This document shows, piece after piece, positions 39,303-51,857 of a DNA stretch of 64,000 nt; the first letter of the stretch is position 1, and the number at the start of each line of letters is the position of its first letter. Location: the NCBI GenBank assembly GCA_019614645.1, contig JABWDB010000038.1, positions 1,922,001 to 1,986,000 of the forward strand, written 5' to 3'. The stretch is from Stratiolaelaps scimitus (Eukaryota; Arthropoda; Arachnida; Mesostigmata; Laelapidae). Under the pieces are notes generated by a model, which worked only from the letters and a program-made list of their open reading frames with translations, was not told the origin of the DNA and searched no databases. A program made the position numbers and the translations under genes.

Positions 39303-39398
39303 ACAACATATAATTCCAAACAATAGTGGCTAATATACATTAAGTATTCAAATTCTTGAGTTTGTTGTGACTTAATGACCCTCAACAAATAGACAAAT

Positions 39399-39681
39399 GT
39401 GGTTCCAGAATCAACAGAGTCTTCTCGTTGTGACTCAGATGCATGTCGCATTAAGCGAGCGAGAAAGAGAGAGAGAGATGACCTGTTTAATAAACAAACA
39501 ACAGCAGGAGCAGCAGCAGGAGGAGGAGTCGGCAGTTGTCTCGGGGTCAACAGGGCTCTCCTGCGGAGGAAGATCGACGATGGCTCCTGCGGTGGCTCCT
39601 TCGACTACAAGATCTGTAGGTCTTCTACATATACGTATACAGTTGTAATAGCTCTAGTAGTGTCGTTATGCTTCTACGACG
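39399..39681 (+). CDS. Possible coding exon ending at a strong donor (unsupported by homology)
   Basis: An open frame from 39399 ends in a hydrophobic segment (VVIALVVSLCFY) just before GACG|GTGAGTATT (donor at 39682). Two other frames are closed over the last 60 bp. The middle of the frame is translated from GA and GCAG simple repeats. No ATG start, no clear acceptor and no known domain were found, so it is a weak candidate. Confidence 0.12.
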
Positions 39682-41739
39682 GTGAGTATTCTTTGAGTCG
39701 CATACGTCGGACGTAACGGAGAACGTTGCCAGCACCAAAGCGAAGACTTTAGGACGACCACTGTTTACTGTAGTCGGTTAGAGAGCAGCTAGGTACCTAT
39801 CACTAGCTGCCAGTAGACACCCTAACCTAGGTCTCCACCCAGTTCACACACTGCATACACACAATACAGAAACACACACACTTGCCCGCTCGCTCGCTCA
39901 TCCGCACGGCCGCGGCCGCCCCACACACGAGCCTCATTGCCTGCCTGCCCACCTACCTACCTACCTACATCGCACTGGCAGCTGCCGGATCTCCGCCGCT
40001 GGGCTTTTATTTGCGGCCGTAAAACGCCGTCGTCGCGGTCCTCGTCGTCGTCGTCGTTGTCCTGTCCGACCACCAAACCGACCTACGCACACACACACCT
40101 CGGCCTATCCAGCAACCACCGGTGGTAGAGTCAGCCCGCCTGCCCGATAGAGAAGGCCAGCCGTTATGGAGGATTGGAAGAGGCTTGGCCAAGGAGACGG
40201 GCCATTGCTGAAGGGACGAAGGCTCTTGGCAAAGGGGTGGAGCGGGAGCGGGAAAACGACTCAAATTGGGCGCCTGTCGCGGTATTCCCGACGTTGTTGC
40301 TGGTGCTGCTGTTGTTGTTGTTGGTCACGGTAGCCGTCGACGATGGCAAAAAGCCAACCAAGGGCTGCTTTCTGCAGAGTGGGCGCTCAGTGGCGACCTG
40401 TCCCTTCTTTTTCCTCCTTCTTCCCATCTCTCGCTTTGGCTGATGCCCGGCCGAAAAATAGGGGCGTCCGAGTGTCAAATCGGGGCTCACATTACGGGGC
40501 TGCAGGGAAAGTTGGGGCGACGGAAAGGAAGCCAGCTCGTATAATAACCCACCGGGCCGGGACCGCCGCCCGGCAAGTCAACGAACCACCTACGAGCGTC
40601 GGTTGACGCCGCCAGCGGTATAACATGTGCTATTGGACAAGCCGCCACCGCCACACCAGCAGCAGCAGCATCAACCCTCTGTACTCCAGCTCGCAGGATA
40701 CCCCATGTACGGGGAGTTCGCTTACAACAACAGTCGTACGAAAGCTCTAGGTTGCCCTATGGATCTAAGCGGAAAGACGGGAGGATGGGGTTGCCCATGG
40801 AGTCACAAAGCACAGTACTGAGCTATACGACAGACGAAGCGAGGCTGGCAAAGCTTGGCGTAACGGGCCGCTCCGTAGCAACGTTGTGCACGAGGCTCCG
40901 CTCGCGAAATGATGGTGTCCACGTGGCGAGCCAAGATATTAAACAATGCTGCTACCGCTACGGCTGTTGCTGTTCGTGTACACATATAGAGGATAGCGGC
41001 GTTGGTGGCCAACCTCAATAAGCGATAAATAGCGATTTATAAGCGAATTGCCCGCTGTCGGATTCCGCCTTTTTGTCAGTTGTACCCAAAGTGCGTTGTC
41101 ATTTTTCTTCACAAATGAAAGTTATGAAGGAAATTTACTCTCTAAATTGGCAACGGAAGACCATACAAGATGTTTGTCACATAGCTTATATTTATATTAC
41201 CATTCGCAGATGTTATTGCTTGCATTGGGATTTATCGCTCTTTGTGCCTTGCCCATCATTTGATAGAAGTTCAGCTGTACACATGGTTGTGAAGAGGCAC
41301 CGATTGTACACATCGTATCTTACTTATTCGCTTTACAATATCTCCCTAGATTAGCAGATATGCATAATCATTTAGTTGAAATGTGGCAAAGATGTTCGAA
41401 GACGAGCGCGCCTTGATTTTTTTTATAGTACTTCATATAAAACTTGGTCATTATCAATGACACTCGGATCCAATCAACCAAGCTTAACCTGATTATATAT
41501 TATATGTGCCTCTTGTTTTGCAGTACACATTGGATCCACGAAAATTGGATCCACGAAATTTATACCAAGCGGTCTCAAAGAAATTATATTTCAAAATATA
41601 ATTGTTACATTGGGCTATGCAAAATTAAAAAGCTCTTCCATTCACTTGGCTCACTTAAAATACCTATTTCGTGCTACTGAATTCTACTCAGAGCCTTCTT
41701 TAGTGTTCTCAATATATAATAGGTCAGGGAGTTCGTAAG
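39682..41739. other. GC-rich, CpG-rich stretch without recognised gene
   Basis: 39.85-40.65 kb is one of the most GC- and CpG-rich parts, with a GCGGCCGC site at 39910-39917, an ACCT tetranucleotide repeat at 39951-39967 and a CGT repeat at 40041-40056. ORFs here (up to 108 residues) overlap on both strands. A frame at 40627-40821 with a polyglutamine stretch looks superficially protein-like but has no start ATG and an in-frame stop directly before it. A promoter or first-exon region is possible but unproven. Confidence 0.4.
41529..41558. repeat. 15-bp perfect tandem duplication
   Basis: ATTGGATCCACGAAA occurs twice in direct succession (41529-41543 and 41544-41558). Confidence 0.85.
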
Positions 41740-42081
41740 GTTACGCAACACTATTCCGTGAAGATTTTGTTCTTTCGCTTTCCTATATTATACATAAATA
41801 TAGATAAGATAGTAAACTTTGCAATAAAGAAGGAAGGAAGGAAAATTCAGGACATAACGACTTAGTGGACAGAAAATTTTGCTTAAAATCCCACAAGTGC
41901 ATCATGATTTTCACCAAAGTTTGATGAAATGACTTCTGAATATGATCTTTTCTTTCCTTGTTGCTTTCGAAATTGCGAGGCACATGCATGTGAGTGTTGG
42001 TAAAGAAAAAAATAACGGAAGAGAACAATTACAGGATAGATACCCTTCGGAACCGTCAAACATCCCATAGGGTTGCGTAAC
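41740..42081. mobile_element. Small element with 15-bp terminal inverted repeats
   Basis: The left end (41740-41754, GTTACGCAACACTAT) and the right end (42067-42081) are inverted copies with a single mismatch (14 of 15). They bound a 342-bp AT-rich interior without coding capacity. The same 15-mer, again differing only at that base, begins the related sequence at 25915, and interior blocks are shared. This pattern fits a non-autonomous DNA transposon family. No convincing target-site duplication was seen, so the true ends may lie slightly outside. Confidence 0.45.
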
Positions 42082-43879
42082 ATTCGGAACACCCCGTTGG
42101 TGATATTTTATATAAGTATTGAGCCCATTTTCGTCTCTTTGGGCGTGCATCAAAGTTCTGGGATGACTGTACTCTAAATCTTGATGATGACTTGTCAAGT
42201 TTGGTGGTGCCTTCTTGCGTTAAAGGAGTGCCGGCTTCTGGAGTTACCGGATCGTGCCAACCGCTCGTTCATAAAATGTATCTATCCCTTCGCTATAGTC
42301 CCCCCAATCCCGATCAACGATTTGTCTCTATCCCTCCATTCTTATCTACCTCATTCTCTCTCTAGCGATTTATTCGTCTATAGTACCCTACGCAGGACAG
42401 CTAGCTCACCACCGCCACCAGTGGCTCACTAGCAATCACCTAATTTTACTACCGGCACCGGCAGCGATTGGCTTCGCAGAATGACAACCAACCTTACTGA
42501 GTGGAACAGACTGAAGCAGACCTGAAGGCCCCCTTGTAAGTGGTCCCCGAATATGCGACAAGAGAGTTAGTTACGAGAGAGTTACTGTCCACAGGGAACA
42601 CGGGATGATATCAATGATGAATATTGGTGAATGTTTTGCAGCCTTTGTCCTCACGGACCATGACGGATATGTTTTCAAGGCGATGAAGTTTGTGACCTTC
42701 GTGTGTTAGAAAATGGTTCGTAACTTTAGCTAAGAAATTCCCACATAAAATCGGCGGTACCGTAGAACAATTCCGGTGGCTAGGCAATCTGTCACCAGAT
42801 ATGGCACCACAAAGGGTAGGGCGTGCAGTGCATCTCTTCCAGTTTGCCACCAACAGACCACAGGAACCGTTGTGGTTATCTTAGCTACAAAGCATACATG
42901 TCGCGCAGATCAAATCGTTGCAAATGAGATCGCTCAAAAGCAGATGAGATCGCTGAAGATAGACGCCTCCCCAACAACTTCGTATGACGCTGACCTAGCC
43001 CATGCCGATTTATTAATCCCCGTACCTCGATTAAATCGACGTATCATCGGGTTTAATAATCAATGAGCAACTTGATTTTAGGATTAGCAGCTGTCAGAAC
43101 CTCCGTTCAATGCACTCAGTACTTTCCATCATACTTACTTAGTTAAGAAATTTTTCTAAACAATATATAATAGTTAATGGAATTATTTACAGTATTTTCT
43201 ATGCGTGTATTTCGATTACTAGAGCCGTGATAGACCCGCCAATCTGTAGATCATTCCTTTTTCACGTCACAAGATTTTATTTACTAAGTGAGTTATGTTT
43301 ATGCAAGTTTTGAAGGCTTTTGAAGCGAGATGATTTTGTTGCTGGAAAAATTCAGTGTCTCGAAAAAGAGATCGATAGATTTTCGCTGCACGTAGGACTA
43401 TACTCCCATGCTACTTCCGTTTAACAAGGCTAGACTTTGCACACTTTGCGATCGATTGGTGTCCTTTGGATGGTATAGTGACTGCATCAGTCAGCGGCAG
43501 TCCAATTGTGGAGTTATTAAGCTATAAATAAAAGACAAATTTTTGAAAATAGAAATTTATATAAGTGTGAGATTGTAGAGAGATAACCGTATCCACGTGC
43601 CTTCTCAACACATTTTGTAATTGGAACTCAAAGTCTGGGTCGCAGCAGTCATTATACGGGGATATACATGGGATTGGTTCATAAACAACCAAGAAGATAG
43701 ACAATATTATTAATATTATTATCAGGAGTGATTTTGATAGTAGAACATTTCGGTGTTAACAGTACTATTTCTGTACAACATATACATAATTCGAATCACT
43801 GATCTCAGGATAGATTTATATACATCGACATAAAGTTTGCGTTTAATAATACTGATACCTTCATATAATAGCGTCTATT
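42082..43879. other. No gene recognised
   Basis: Unique AT-rich DNA. The region 43.5-43.88 kb may contain further decayed 3' parts of the LINE described next: on the minus strand, a faint ITPDNNINNIVYLLG-like patch could derive from the block preceding the RT YADD motif. The YADD itself is not recognisable. Confidence 0.4.
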
Positions 43880-44290
43880 TTTGAAAAAAATGTTTTGTAT
43901 AGTAATGTACCACAAGAGGAGCCCTGGGGGACTCCAGAGAAGGCAGAACGCTTTGGTGGACAGGATGGTCACCACCTTTATCCTATTATGGTCTTAGATG
44001 AGGTCCCGAGAAAAACCAGTTTGCATGGGTGGACAATTATTATATCAGTAGGTCGTGATCTACTATGTTGAACGCACAGAAAAAATCAAACTTAACATTG
44101 CTGAGAGCGTTATGGAAAACCTTGGAAAGAGCTTGGTCGTGGGCTCTAGGAGTTGAGTTCATCTTGACGTTTCCCTCGTAAAGAACCCATGTTGATTTGA
44201 CAATAGAACATAGCCACAACGTTATTAGTTGGACACAGCAGCGTGCATTCAGGTATAAGTGGGGAACAAATGAGCTGAACACGTGGGTGG
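43880..44290 (-). pseudogene. Second decayed LINE reverse transcriptase fragment
   Basis: On the minus strand a frame ending near 44040 contains FFCAFNIVDHDLLI, the counterpart of the conserved D..KAFD.VDH..LL block of CR1/L2-type RTs. About 100 bp downstream, in a different frame, is SGVPQGS (43938-43918), the next conserved RT block, at roughly the expected distance. Between them are stops and at least one frame change. This fragment covers an earlier part of the RT than the one at 26922-27620. It lacks a recognisable YADD block, so it is an independent, more decayed copy, probably of another family. Confidence 0.7.
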
Positions 44291-46382
44291 ATAATAAGTG
44301 GCTTTTATTACCAAAACATTCATAGTCTCGTCTCGGTCTTAGGCGGGTAGTGGATGAGGTGCTCTGTTGGCCTGCTCTGATCTGGTATCGATCTTCAATA
44401 ATGACACATTAATTACATCGCGATATCCACCCAGCCAGGCGTTCCTCCTATCTTTTTAACAGTGCAATTAGCTGTGTGTCCATCGACAACATCAACGATC
44501 GAATAGACTAAACCTATGTGTCAGAATTTTGCAATATTTATTAATAGCTGTGCTGATCCTCACACGAGCTTTAGAAGGTAAACTCAGTAGAAATTGAACT
44601 TCAGGTATCGAAAAGCACTTAAATGTTGCTAAGATTGAACATTTATGTACTTGAAACAGAGTACAATATTGGCTTTTAGAAAAGAACAATTACATATCCA
44701 ACATGGTTGAATTGGCCTTGAAGGCAAGCTTGATGTTCACGACTACATGTAGTATCACGTGTTAAACTTAATATGGATAGTCTGGAGTCAATTAGCTTTC
44801 CAATAACACGATGATTTGAGACGTGCAAATGGGCACGCTGAAGGACCATATTAATACCAGGTTCCAATGTTTGATTGGCAAAACCAACCTCTTTGGGCAG
44901 TCTTTTAAATATATGGCTCTTTTATTACCTTGTTAAATAAAGCGACAACCTGCATAAACCCAAGTTCCAGCTTCTGCAAATGAACATAGTTTGCCTGACT
45001 ATCAATTAGGGTTGCACATCCTTAGGTGATCACTATATGTTACGTAAAGTGGGCTCTGCAGACGTTACAGAAACCTTCCCACCAACGCTGTCAACTGTAT
45101 CTATTTTAGTATGTGTTATAGTTGCCAGTTAGATTATACTGGATTAAAGATTACCGTAATAGATTCAACTCTCTTGCAGCTCCTCAAATGAGGCTTGACT
45201 TGACAATACTGTGTCTGGAATGCTGTGCTTGATCCAATATATTTAAATATACCTTCTCTCATGGTTAAGACACTGTTCAGCTACCTTCTGAAATACTGTC
45301 AGCATAGTTCATACCAAAAGCTACGAACTTAACATTATATAAGTTCATCATTCATATCGTTTGCGTTCGGCCTTCCCTCTGCCAGATCGGGAAATTAATG
45401 AGCGTGTTCATCCAGTCGTAATCTTTCCTCTATCTCAGACAATCTTGATTATCACGCAACGAGGAGACGGGCCCAATATATAATACAAATATAGATGACA
45501 GCTGTTTGTTTTGCTAGGACCGGAATTGTCGATCATCTCCTTCAGGGCCGGCAGTGAGAAACTGTGTGACCTTGTTGAAGGTCCGGTGGCTGCTTGCTCG
45601 AGCGTCATCACAATTTAGGACTTAGCTTAGACTTAGGCCTCGTATTTGAAACACGTATCCCGTAAACTACTTCCACGGTGTACAGGGTGCGTACATGTCT
45701 CCAAGATGATTGCTGTGACAATTTCTGATTTACACAAACAGTTCTCATTTTCAGACGTTTATCACAATGTTCTCTCATGCTTGTGCTCGACACATATAAG
45801 TTTCACGATGGAATTTGCAAGCGTTTGAAACTTACAATGGGTGACACAACCGTAGATAAGTATCAGCATGTGTGATAGACGATAGTTTGGCCAGCACCTG
45901 AATAAACGGAAACTGCGACATTTCAGTACACTGATATGGATGCTGCTAATATTAGCTCTTTTTGTGTTTGTGGTTCTGCGAACACTCAAGCTCAGAATCG
46001 AGTGTATCTCCTGAAGACCCGAGTAATAACTGCGCTGACTGTACAGGTGGGTGTTTTGCAGGACGTACAGTCTCGTGCACAACCAAGCGTGTTGATGTGT
46101 CGCTTGCCAGGGTGACTTGTAAGACAGGCAAGATTGCTTGACGTGGAGCGTTGCTACACGACTATGGGGTATCGCCATTAGTTGGTAACGGCGACTCGAG
46201 GCATGCGGCTAGATAAAGATCGCTTTCCGGTATACGCCGGGACAGTAGCCTGCCTGTAACGTAGAGGCTAGTGAGAACCGCGGAGCGATCGCTAAGCCGC
46301 CGTCGCTTGCTTTGATGGCTATCGCCTGATGATAGAGGATGATAAAGGTGGATAGATAACGGGGTCCGATTGGGGGTGTTTC

Positions 46383-46405
46383 GAGAGAGAGAGAGAGAGA
46401 GAGAA
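46383..46405. repeat. (GA)n microsatellite
   Basis: About eleven GA units. Confidence 0.85.
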
Positions 46406-47132
46406 AACGGGGAACAGCTCTGATAGGGGAACGCATCATCGTTTCCGCTCGCAATCCGAATCGCCCGCATCTCCCCTTAGTCTCACATTCAACGTCACCA
46501 CCGTCACCCCCCCCCATTGAATGTAGCACTGGTCACCCAGCAGCGTAAAGGTAGATGGACAGACGCTCGGCTGGTCCTGGTGGAGGTGGGGGTCTTGCAC
46601 CTCTACGAAAACGCAGTCACCAAATAGAATCGCCGGGGTGGCAAGTTTTGCCTGAACTCATCTGATGTTTTAGGTGGGCGGACGGACGGACTGCTCTGCG
46701 CGATACACGTATGTAACGAATGTGGACATCCCATACTCGTACGTACGGCCCCTCTAGGCCCCGTAGCTGGCTGATACATCCGAACCGGTGACGTGTGTGG
46801 GAATCTGGATGCAGCCACAAAAACTGGCACAGTCACTTTGCAACTCAGTGCGAGCAGTCAGATTTTCCCGGGCCAATTATCAGACCGATACCGGCTGGAC
46901 TGCAGGCAAATAGCGTATGGGGAATGTTCGGAACACCGAGGATTCACCCCCGGGGAACCTGGCAAGCGAGTTGGAGGATTAATATGGTTAATAATCTAAT
47001 AAATAACGATCGTGATTACTATGGGAATATTCGACGGCAGCTGCGGAGAGAGAGAGAGATTGAATGAATGAATAAGACAGGCACCCAGACACTAACGAAG
47101 AGACAACGTCAAGCGACGAGGCAGTTTGAGTC

Positions 47133-47152
47133 AGAGAGAGAGAGAGAGAGAA
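47133..47152. repeat. (GA)n microsatellite
   Basis: About nine GA units. Confidence 0.85.
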
Positions 47153-47334
47153 ACTGCGCCGTTATCTCGAGCGCACTTCCTTGATGCGGACAAACAATAA
47201 TGAATAATGAAATCACACTAATATAAGAACACAATAACAATAATACAAAAGAGAGATCATTAGCATAATTCTACATTATCATTATTATTCATTCGTAGCA
47301 TTACTTTGGTGTTTGGTTATACATTACATGCAAT

Positions 47335-47355
47335 ACTAATAATAATAATAATAAT
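47335..47355. repeat. (TAA)n trinucleotide repeat
   Basis: Seven TAA units in an AT-rich setting. Confidence 0.8.
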
Positions 47356-50300
47356 ATTTGGACATGTAGATTTGGCAATATTATTAGTATATTAAGTTAA
47401 GTTAAGTATCTCTAAGCACCTAACTCTGCCATATAGTCAGGTTTCGCCAAATTATTTCATTATGTATATACATTACATAATAGGGGTAGTTAATTATTGA
47501 CTTAAGTAACTACTTAACGAAGTGAAGTACAGTGAGTTATATTTTGGTAAATATCTAATATATACGTCTAGTTTGTTTTAGTGTCGTTTAATGGTAGCGT
47601 TGGTAGCATATTATAGCTTAGACTAGTGATGACCGAGCATTTTTTAAGCGACGCTGGCATAGAGAACCTCGTTTTCTGCCATATACACAGTTATCGTTTT
47701 ATAATAATAGTATACACAAACGAAACCTAGATCTATTATGCATCGTATCACACAAATAACGCAGATTGGATCATGGGTACCCTCGTATAGAGTCACCCTG
47801 ATGACGTAGAAATATCGCGCAACAGCAGCACAATGGATGGGCCGCAACCAATGAATGGTAATACTAATAACGCTAGAGTCATTTGGTGTTGTGGATGCGT
47901 GTGTGGCTCTGCTGAATGTTCGCTGTATGGTAGTCATGGCAGATATGGCCAATTACACACATATGTACATATTGCACCTACACCTTGAGTGACGCTAGTT
48001 CCACTCCCAAAAGATAATTTCAAGGAAACCACGCTGCTTATTCTTCCCAGATGGGGGCATCCCGCAAGTTGGTGTGTTTACGTCGCAAATTGTCGACAAG
48101 AGACGAACTCATTCGAGCAGTGGACAGTCCCATTTTTGACATGTGAACCTTCACGGAATTTCAGGGTATTGTTTCTGTTGTATATTGATGTAACGCTGAC
48201 TGAGTTGATAGAGATAAAGAACTCAATTGGGTTGGTTTGATTTTTTCCAAAACCGTAGCCAAAATAAAGGAGTTTTTTGGGCTTTCGCCTTCCCTTGCTC
48301 CTGCCCTGTGAGCCTGTTATAATTAACTGTACACATGAACTCTATGGTTGGTACGATTCTGTGTTAGTTTGTACCGCTGTGTGCTCTACGTGATTGTGTC
48401 TGTCAGGAAGAGTACGAGCACCGAATCATCGAACCAAAGAACTGGTCAGTAGTAGATCTTTCAGATTTTTGTTCGTTTCCTGCTGCTGGCCGGCCTAGGA
48501 GTGCAATCAGAAATTCCATTACAGATCCCCTCTCGCTATGAGATGAAGAAAGCGCGCTCTCTCTATCTGTCCCTTCCTCACATACATACATACGTACAAC
48601 GTTCATGGTGCATGACCGTCTGCGTACACATCCCCGTATTTGCATATATCCGAAAGGTCCGTTCCTCTACTGCCCTAAGTTTCTTTTTTAATACACTTCC
48701 TACGGATTAACGCTCTCGGCGACGCGGCGCGACGCACAGAGGCGAGCAGAGCGGCCAAGGCAGGAAGGATCTTTGCTCTGCTGCGACTTGGCCACTACAC
48801 CATGATCGGATAGCGGCACGGGTAGGGACCATCCGCGATCTGCTCCCCTCCCCATTGCGAGAACAGGCAACGACGGATGAAAGTGGCTCGGAGACTCAGA
48901 GAGAGAGAGAGTGGCCGGAGAAGGGAAGAGCGAGAAGGAAGTGAGAACGAACGAACACGAGATGAAGTGAAACGCGTCCCCATCTAGATCCAACCGAAGT
49001 CCATCCATAGAGACCAACAAAAACCAAAGGGAGCAAGGAAAAGGGAAATACCCTCGACGCCATTATAATATTATACTAAGCCGGTGACCAAGTCGACCAC
49101 GCCGCCACTGCTACTTCTACCATAGCGCTACTCCTGCTGCGGCGGCTGCTGCTGTTGCCACTGTTTCAACCCGCGGCCCATGGTGGTGCTGGTACGCTCG
49201 CTTGCCATTGCGGCGACTAGAGCCAGCGAGTCTAGTCCCCCCTTCTCCCCCCGCGCCTAATTCTGTGATGCTGCTATAGCTTGAACGAATAGCCAATGTC
49301 CGTGAATCCGACCAAATATCCAGCGGGCCGTCACTTTTATTTTACCATCGACTTTCTTTGTCTCCACCTCATCCAGCCTTGTCCATCGTTGTCCAGCCTC
49401 CTACCCAGTTCATTCTATTCTCTCTGCCACCTATTTTACCGTATTGTCCCTTTTTGGCCATTTGTCTTTTTTTTCCCTTATGACCTACTTCGTTTCCTTT
49501 TTATTCTTGTTCCCCGTCATTATTCCTTTGCGGTGAATTATAAGGCTTCCTTCTGAGTATTATATTCTCTAACTGCTATGTGCCTATGGCGTAATCTGCA
49601 GCCCCGTATCTAAACCCTCCTATTCAACTTAAGATGCAGCTGCATTGTGACAGATTCACTGTACGTAGACAGCTTAACACTTCTCATAATTGGTGGCCAT
49701 CATGGAAGTATTACGACTATTCTGCCAGAAGGTTATCGTCTTGTTCTTAAATATGAAAGCACATAGTAACCGACAGCATGGACTAGCAATTGGCCTGACA
49801 TTTCGTGTACTCGATATATCGAGGAAGGTCTCTCTATCAATGTCACAGCTTTATGGCCTAATTAAAAGCTTTAGCTAGTGCAAATTACTATTCAACTGTA
49901 GTGTTAATATATGACCAGGAACAGGTTGGCACGCAGAAAAAGTTATTATAGTTTGAGGTTGTGGTACAAGATAAATTAGCTGGAAAGAATACACCCTGAC
50001 ATAAAATTCATGTTTATCCGTGTAAGTATAGTCTATTCATGGAGCTTGTATTTCATAATAATGAAGAACTGACTCCCATTTAAATCAAATAACTATCGAC
50101 GAGAAACATACAAATAAGAAGAACTTATTTTGTAAAAAAAAGAAAGCACACGGAGAAACAAACGATTGACTTCGAATAGTGAGAACGTCAGTAGCATATC
50201 AGAGATCATTGCAGTTAGTGTTGGTGGCCGAAGATCGTAGATCCGGGGGACGACGACGGGGGGGACGAGCGTCGGCTGTAAACGACAAGTGGACTCTACC

Positions 50301-51750
50301 GTTGCCCGGAAGCCCCGTCAAATCCCCAGCGAATCCGGATCCCAGCCGATGGCGAACTCAAGGAGTCCTCTAATATTTTTTTCTCCGGTCAATGGCCAAC
50401 AATAGCTGAAGATCAAACAAGTTTTAAGGGTCTCCTTCTCGGCTTGTGTACCACTCATCGCTCAACTGAACTTGGCGACGGGAAAAGCGCGCCAGGTCGA
50501 CGCAATACATACGAGACAGCAATCGACTCCTCCTCTCAATTATAAGGCAATTACAGACTCGAGATTATAGGACCACTCCTTTACGAAACACGAAAGTGAA
50601 CAGGATGGGACTTACGAAACGACTTGAGGAACTCGGTCAATAAGAGTCGTCGAAAGGACCGATATTTAGAGGGTTTCATGTCAGCTTGCAGTCATTCCTT
50701 AAAGAATATGATAGTTATTCAAAAGATCGAAATCTCCATTTCTCTCTCGTCCCTAATTCATGGCATAGTAAAAGTAAAATGATGGGATGATGTTTACCAT
50801 GAGGGTTAACGTTCTCAACCAATATGACCACTCATAGAGCATTGCTCATTTGCTTTCAAGTAGTACATTTCTGGTAGTGGCCCTGTGATAACGCTAAGCC
50901 ACGTCCTGAAGAATGACTACGTTTATTCTTTGCTGTATCTGGCAAAGAGATTCACGTAACTAAAACGAGTATCTCGTTTTAAAGACTCTATATAACCCAT
51001 GATAATACAATCGATAAACTGGGGCGAGAGAATATTTACAATATGGCTCACGCTTTTCTGTGATAGAAGAAAACGTGAGTCATTGTTTGACTTGTGCCAT
51101 GTACAATATTCAACTTTAACTGGTCACGTAGTTTAACCGTCAGACTTATTTAAAGAGATCTTTAAAGAGTGAAATATGACTACTACCACCACCACTTGAC
51201 CCTCGCTTGTCCACGCAATGGACCAATTCACCGAAGAAGAGCTTTCAACTGACTAGGAGGGTATCGACTTTGAGAGTGATTTAGTTTCATCGTTTTTCTG
51301 ACAAACAACCCTCTCTAGATGAGCTCACGTCCAACTATCGGGTGGATTTGAACCTCATCCTACTTGCGTCTTCCAAATACGAAGACACACTGCGCGAATC
51401 TAGATACTTTATTTGATCATAGGCAAGCGCAAAGCAAACAGGGGACCAGCCCAATGTATCGCATGGTGGAGCCACAACCAGCCGTCTATGTTTTTGTTCA
51501 ACCGAAAACGTGGCCGCCGTAAGCCCTTCGCCGACGGCTGTCTGTAATCATACGCTGAAGTACGCGATGCTTATGATACATATTATTCTCCACTGAAGAA
51601 CCTGCATATTCTTCCTAAACCTGTACCCCAAGTGTTGCTCAGTTCTATTGCCTGAGAGCCTCATTAATGCTATAGTAATCCGAACCTTGATTATTATATC
51701 CTTACAACGAAGAATCAAGGGACACAGATTTCTTGGCATACCTATATAGT

Positions 51751-51759
51751 TTAAGGTTC

Positions 51760-51791
<32 letters not shown>

Positions 51792-51857
51792 GAACCTTAA
51801 ATATATAAATGGTTTATATATATATATATATATATGAACCTTAAATATATAAATGGT
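51751..51857. repeat. AT array with tandem and inverted 10-mer
   Basis: TTAAGGTTCA (51751-51760) opens a TA run closed by its exact reverse complement TGAACCTTAA (51791-51800), giving a 50-bp self-complementary block. ATATATAAATGGTTT follows, then a second TA run, TGAACCTTAA again (51835-51844) and ATATATAAATGGTTT again. The latter half is therefore a direct duplication of a TA run plus a 25-bp tail, created next to an inverted copy. Confidence 0.85.

Larger units (their letters stand above)
32766..39398. other. No gene recognised; overlapping low-complexity ORFs
   Basis: The interval 34.7-38.3 kb carries many overlapping ORFs (up to 173 residues at 35154-35675 plus) that compete between frames and show no domain. 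Splice-donor-like GTAAGT at 35652 and GTGAGT at 34250 sit inside such frames without a matching acceptor. GAG-rich repeats lie at 34257-34276, GA runs at 38365-38421 and an AGT repeat at 38707-38729. Confidence 0.45.
44291..51750. other. No gene recognised; mixed AT-rich and GA-rich DNA
   Basis: Short ORFs up to 138 residues (45762-46178 minus) show no domain. GA runs at 46383-46405 and 47133-47152, a TAA repeat at 47335-47355 and a TATA-rich stretch at about 47.4-47.6 kb are the visible structure. A B-box-like motif near 51345 (minus strand) follows an 8-bp hairpin but no full tRNA fold is present. Confidence 0.45.

Noticed and set aside
40627..40821. Plus-strand frame with PPPP, QQQQ and a Tyr/Gly-rich part, reminiscent of a transcription-factor exon
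   Set aside because: It starts at GTG directly after an in-frame TAA. A possible acceptor exists inside (before 40700), but no donor and no recognisable domain were found.
51330..51420. tRNA-like patch on the minus strand: 8-bp hairpin with 7-nt loop followed by GGTTCAAATCC
   Set aside because: No plausible acceptor stem or A box at the right distance; at best a SINE remnant.
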